Source: Terriglobus albidus (lineage in GTDB: Bacteria > Acidobacteriota > Terriglobia > Terriglobales > Acidobacteriaceae). From it: 64,000 nt of DNA. Where the stretch lies: contig NZ_CP042806.1 in the NCBI RefSeq assembly GCF_008000815.1, positions 806,001-870,000 on the forward strand, given 5' to 3'. Below are positions 62,546 to 64,000 of the stretch, one piece after another. The notes beneath the pieces were generated by a model. It did not search any database and had not been told where the DNA came from. It saw nothing but the letters and a program-made list of their open reading frames with translations. The position numbers were made by a program, and so were the translations under genes. Positions within the stretch are counted from its first letter, which is position 1. Every line of letters starts with the position of its first letter.

Positions 62546-62830
62546 TTAGTAGCTCTGGAACTCGTTGGTTCCCTTGCGCAGGCGCAGCCCGTTCAGCAGG
62601 AAAGTCAGGGCAAGGATGCCGGTGAGGATGCACCAGTAAACCATCGGGTGGATCAGGCCGGGGGAGTAGGTGGCATCCTGGCCGGCCCAAAGGGTCAGCA
62701 CGATGCAGACGATCAGGCACTGTCCGCCCATCACCAGCAGCAACTGTCCGCGGCGGCGGCGAGCGTCGAGAATCTCCACCTCTTCCGGGGTAAGGTTGCG
62801 TTCCGCGGCCGGGATCAGCTTGTTTGCCAT
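62546..62830 (-). CDS. Small two-helix membrane protein, 94 aa
   Basis: A charged N-terminal helix with LTPEEVEILDARRRRG precedes two transmembrane segments (about residues 29-48 and 58-80), with a short periplasmic loop and a C-terminal LRKGTNEFQSY. No family with a known function is recognised. It lies 63 bp downstream of the zinc-ribbon gene on the same strand and may share its transcript. CAGGAGACAGGAACG before the ATG is a good binding site. Confidence 0.68.
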   Translation of the reverse strand: MANKLIPAAERNLTPEEVEILDARRRRGQLLLVMGGQCLIVCIVLTLWAGQDATYSPGLIHPMVYWCILTGILALTFLLNGLRLRKGTNEFQSY

Positions 62831-62893
62831 CGTTCCTGTCTCCTGAAAATCTTGCTTGTCTGCTATTAAACCACAGCCGAACAGGGTACGCCC

Positions 62894-63169
62894 CTAGTCC
62901 AGAAAAGCCATGGTCTTGATGCCGGTCACCTCGAACCTCTTCCGGCAACGGATATTTTTGCAGCCGACCAGGTCGTCGCGCAGCACCATGTAACTCTGGG
63001 CCTTGGCGAAGCGGGCGCGGTCGCGCTCGTCAGCGCGGCCCTGCAGTGCGGGTTTCTTGCGGCGGACCAGCCAGTTAAGCTGGTATTCCTGGGCTTGGCC
63101 GCAGTGTGGACAGGTAAGTGTATGGTTGCGGGACTCTGCCCGCTCATTAAAAAAATCGCGCTCTTCCAT
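62894..63169 (-). CDS. Small zinc-ribbon protein, 91 aa
   Basis: Two Cys pairs, CPHC at about residues 20-23 and CKNIRC near 70-75, would form a zinc ribbon split by a basic helical insert (VRRKKPALQGRADERDRARF). The rest is short and soluble. I know of no named family. It is divergent from the small basic protein at 63255, with 85 bp between starts. Confidence 0.68.
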   Translation of the reverse strand: MEERDFFNERAESRNHTLTCPHCGQAQEYQLNWLVRRKKPALQGRADERDRARFAKAQSYMVLRDDLVGCKNIRCRKRFEVTGIKTMAFLD

Positions 63170-63254
63170 AGGCGCTGCACCTCAACCAGCGACCCAAAGT
63201 ATTGCATAATCGGCAGGGGAATTTCGCGCGAAGGCAAAGCAAACAAGGTACGTG

Positions 63255-63434
63255 ATGGCAAAAGTTAAGAAACAGGTATTCTCGGCGACCAAGGCGGTCA
63301 AGGCCAATGCGCGCGAGCGTGTGGGCACGCCGCCGCCCTCGCAGGCGTTGCCCGACACTAAGTCAAAGGCCGAAGGCCGCAAGACGAAACATAAAGAAAC
63401 CCTGGCCGATCTGCTCTCTGAGAAGGAAGAGTAG
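63255..63434 (+). CDS. Small basic hypothetical protein, 59 aa
   Basis: A Lys/Ala-rich short protein (MAKVKKQVFSATKAVKANAR, then RERVGTPPPSQALPD and a final ETLADLLSEKEE). An ATG at 63252 and one at 63255 are adjacent; the second is the more common style. The sequence looks disordered apart from a C-terminal helix. It resembles in composition the 65-aa protein after purK. The SIMPL-domain gene starts 32 bp downstream. Confidence 0.55.
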   Translation: MAKVKKQVFSATKAVKANARERVGTPPPSQALPDTKSKAEGRKTKHKETLADLLSEKEE

Positions 63435-63466
63435 ACGTCCAAGGGCAGGTAAGGAGTTTGACCCCG

Positions 63467-64000
63467 ATGAAGTCCCCCCTCTTCGCTGTTGTCCTGTTAT
63501 CCGCCGCCACCATTGCCGCGCTGGCCCAGACGCCGACGCTGCAGATCAATAAAGAGAACCGTACGATCTCGGTCTCCGCCACAGACTCTGTGACCACCGA
63601 CGCCGATCTGGCCGTCGTGCACGTAGGTTTCCAGGTGCTGGGCCGCGATGAGCAGGGAACCTATGCCGAGGGATCGCGCGTCTCCAACGCCATCATGTCG
63701 GCGCTAACCGCTACCGGCGTGGAGAAGGCATCGATCGAGAGCGAGAATCAGAACCTCTCGCCGTTGAACGACTTTGAGATCAAGCAGCTGCCTCCAGACC
63801 GCGCCGCGAATCGCTTCCGCCTGGTGCAATCGTGGATCGTGAAGACCTCACCGGAGTCTGCGGCCAAGGTACTGGATACAGCCGTCAAGGCCGGAGCCAA
63901 CCAGAGCGGAGCCATCGACTGGCAGTTGAAAGACGAGTCGGCGCTTGAGGCCCAGGCGGCAGCCAAGGCTCTGGCCCACGCACAACGTATCGCTGAGCAG
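63467..64000 (+). CDS. Exported SIMPL-domain (DUF541) protein, 3' end cut off by window
   Basis: The first 178 codons of a longer gene. A signal peptide (MKSPLFAVVLLSAATIAALA, cleavage near ALAQ) leads into the SIMPL domain: RTISVSATDSVTTDADLAVV, then VHVGFQVLGRD, the segment NAIMSALTATGVEKASIES and a later AQAAAKALAHAQRIAE. AAGGAG at 63451-63456 fits the ATG at 63467. Members are periplasmic or outer-membrane proteins of unclear role, some linked to oxidative stress. Confidence 0.85.
   Translation, partial: MKSPLFAVVLLSAATIAALAQTPTLQINKENRTISVSATDSVTTDADLAVVHVGFQVLGRDEQGTYAEGSRVSNAIMSALTATGVEKASIESENQNLSPLNDFEIKQLPPDRAANRFRLVQSWIVKTSPESAAKVLDTAVKAGANQSGAIDWQLKDESALEAQAAAKALAHAQRIAEQ

Overview
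The window looks like a chromosomal segment of a GC-rich acidobacterium (Acidobacteriaceae/Terriglobales type). I infer this from the large Oar-type TonB-dependent receptor with an N-terminal carboxypeptidase-regulatory domain, the mix of exported serine hydrolases and M28/M61 peptidases, several small proteins of acidobacterial character, and gaps packed with short palindromic repeats. No rRNA, prophage, CRISPR array or replication origin is visible.

Layout. 0-10.7 kb is mostly housekeeping: a site-2-protease-like membrane protein that has lost its catalytic histidines, rsmD, maf, an M20 peptidase coupled to a C26 amidohydrolase, a VTT/DedA protein, a MogA/MoaB protein, a TonB-family protein followed by a 42-aa overlapping ORF and miaA, and a molybdopterin oxidoreductase. 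10.9-27.8 kb holds an M28 peptidase, the yceD-rpmF-plsX block, a membrane GGDEF protein, a geranylgeranyl-reductase-like flavoprotein followed by a serine hydrolase, mltG, a lipoprotein, a frameshifted GIY-YIG gene, a HipA-like kinase/DUF3037 pair and purEK. At 27.8-29.4 kb lies an IS110-family element whose 3' end is present twice in tandem.

31.9-35.6 kb encodes a 1247-aa STAND/NACHT-type NTPase with two C-terminal membrane helices, a plausible defence or cell-suicide protein that I cannot assign to a named system. 36.8-49.2 kb is a carbohydrate locus: a LacI-type regulator, two identical-core palindromic operators next to a promoter, a TonB-dependent receptor with its own terminator, then GH30, a type-B carboxylesterase, GH3 and a beta-helix protein. 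I infer beta-glucan (possibly fungal wall) use under LacI control. 51.4-54.7 kb is an A/T-richer accessory patch (small protein, DUF6338-like membrane protein, sce7726-like PD-(D/E)XK nuclease, Beta-family protein) beside tRNA-Pro(GGG), a second candidate defence module. 54.9-64 kb has yggX, a frameshifted DUF3565 gene, an M61 peptidase, an uncharacterised nuclease-fold protein, a GAF-GGDEF protein, moaA, small zinc/membrane proteins and the start of a SIMPL-domain protein.

Across the window several repeat families fill the gaps: (1) a GTCATCCTGA...GAAGGACC element (about 17 copies), (2) a hairpin nested inside some of those, (3) a 95-bp triple hairpin, (4) GGGACGGCTTCAGCCGTCCC-type palindromes, (5) A/T-rich ATTCAAT arrays at gene ends, (6) a 117-bp element with terminal inverted repeats that sits on stop codons, and (7) a 226-bp MITE with perfect 16-bp inverted repeats and a 10-bp target duplication. 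Single-base disruptions in two otherwise intact genes may be real decay or assembly errors.
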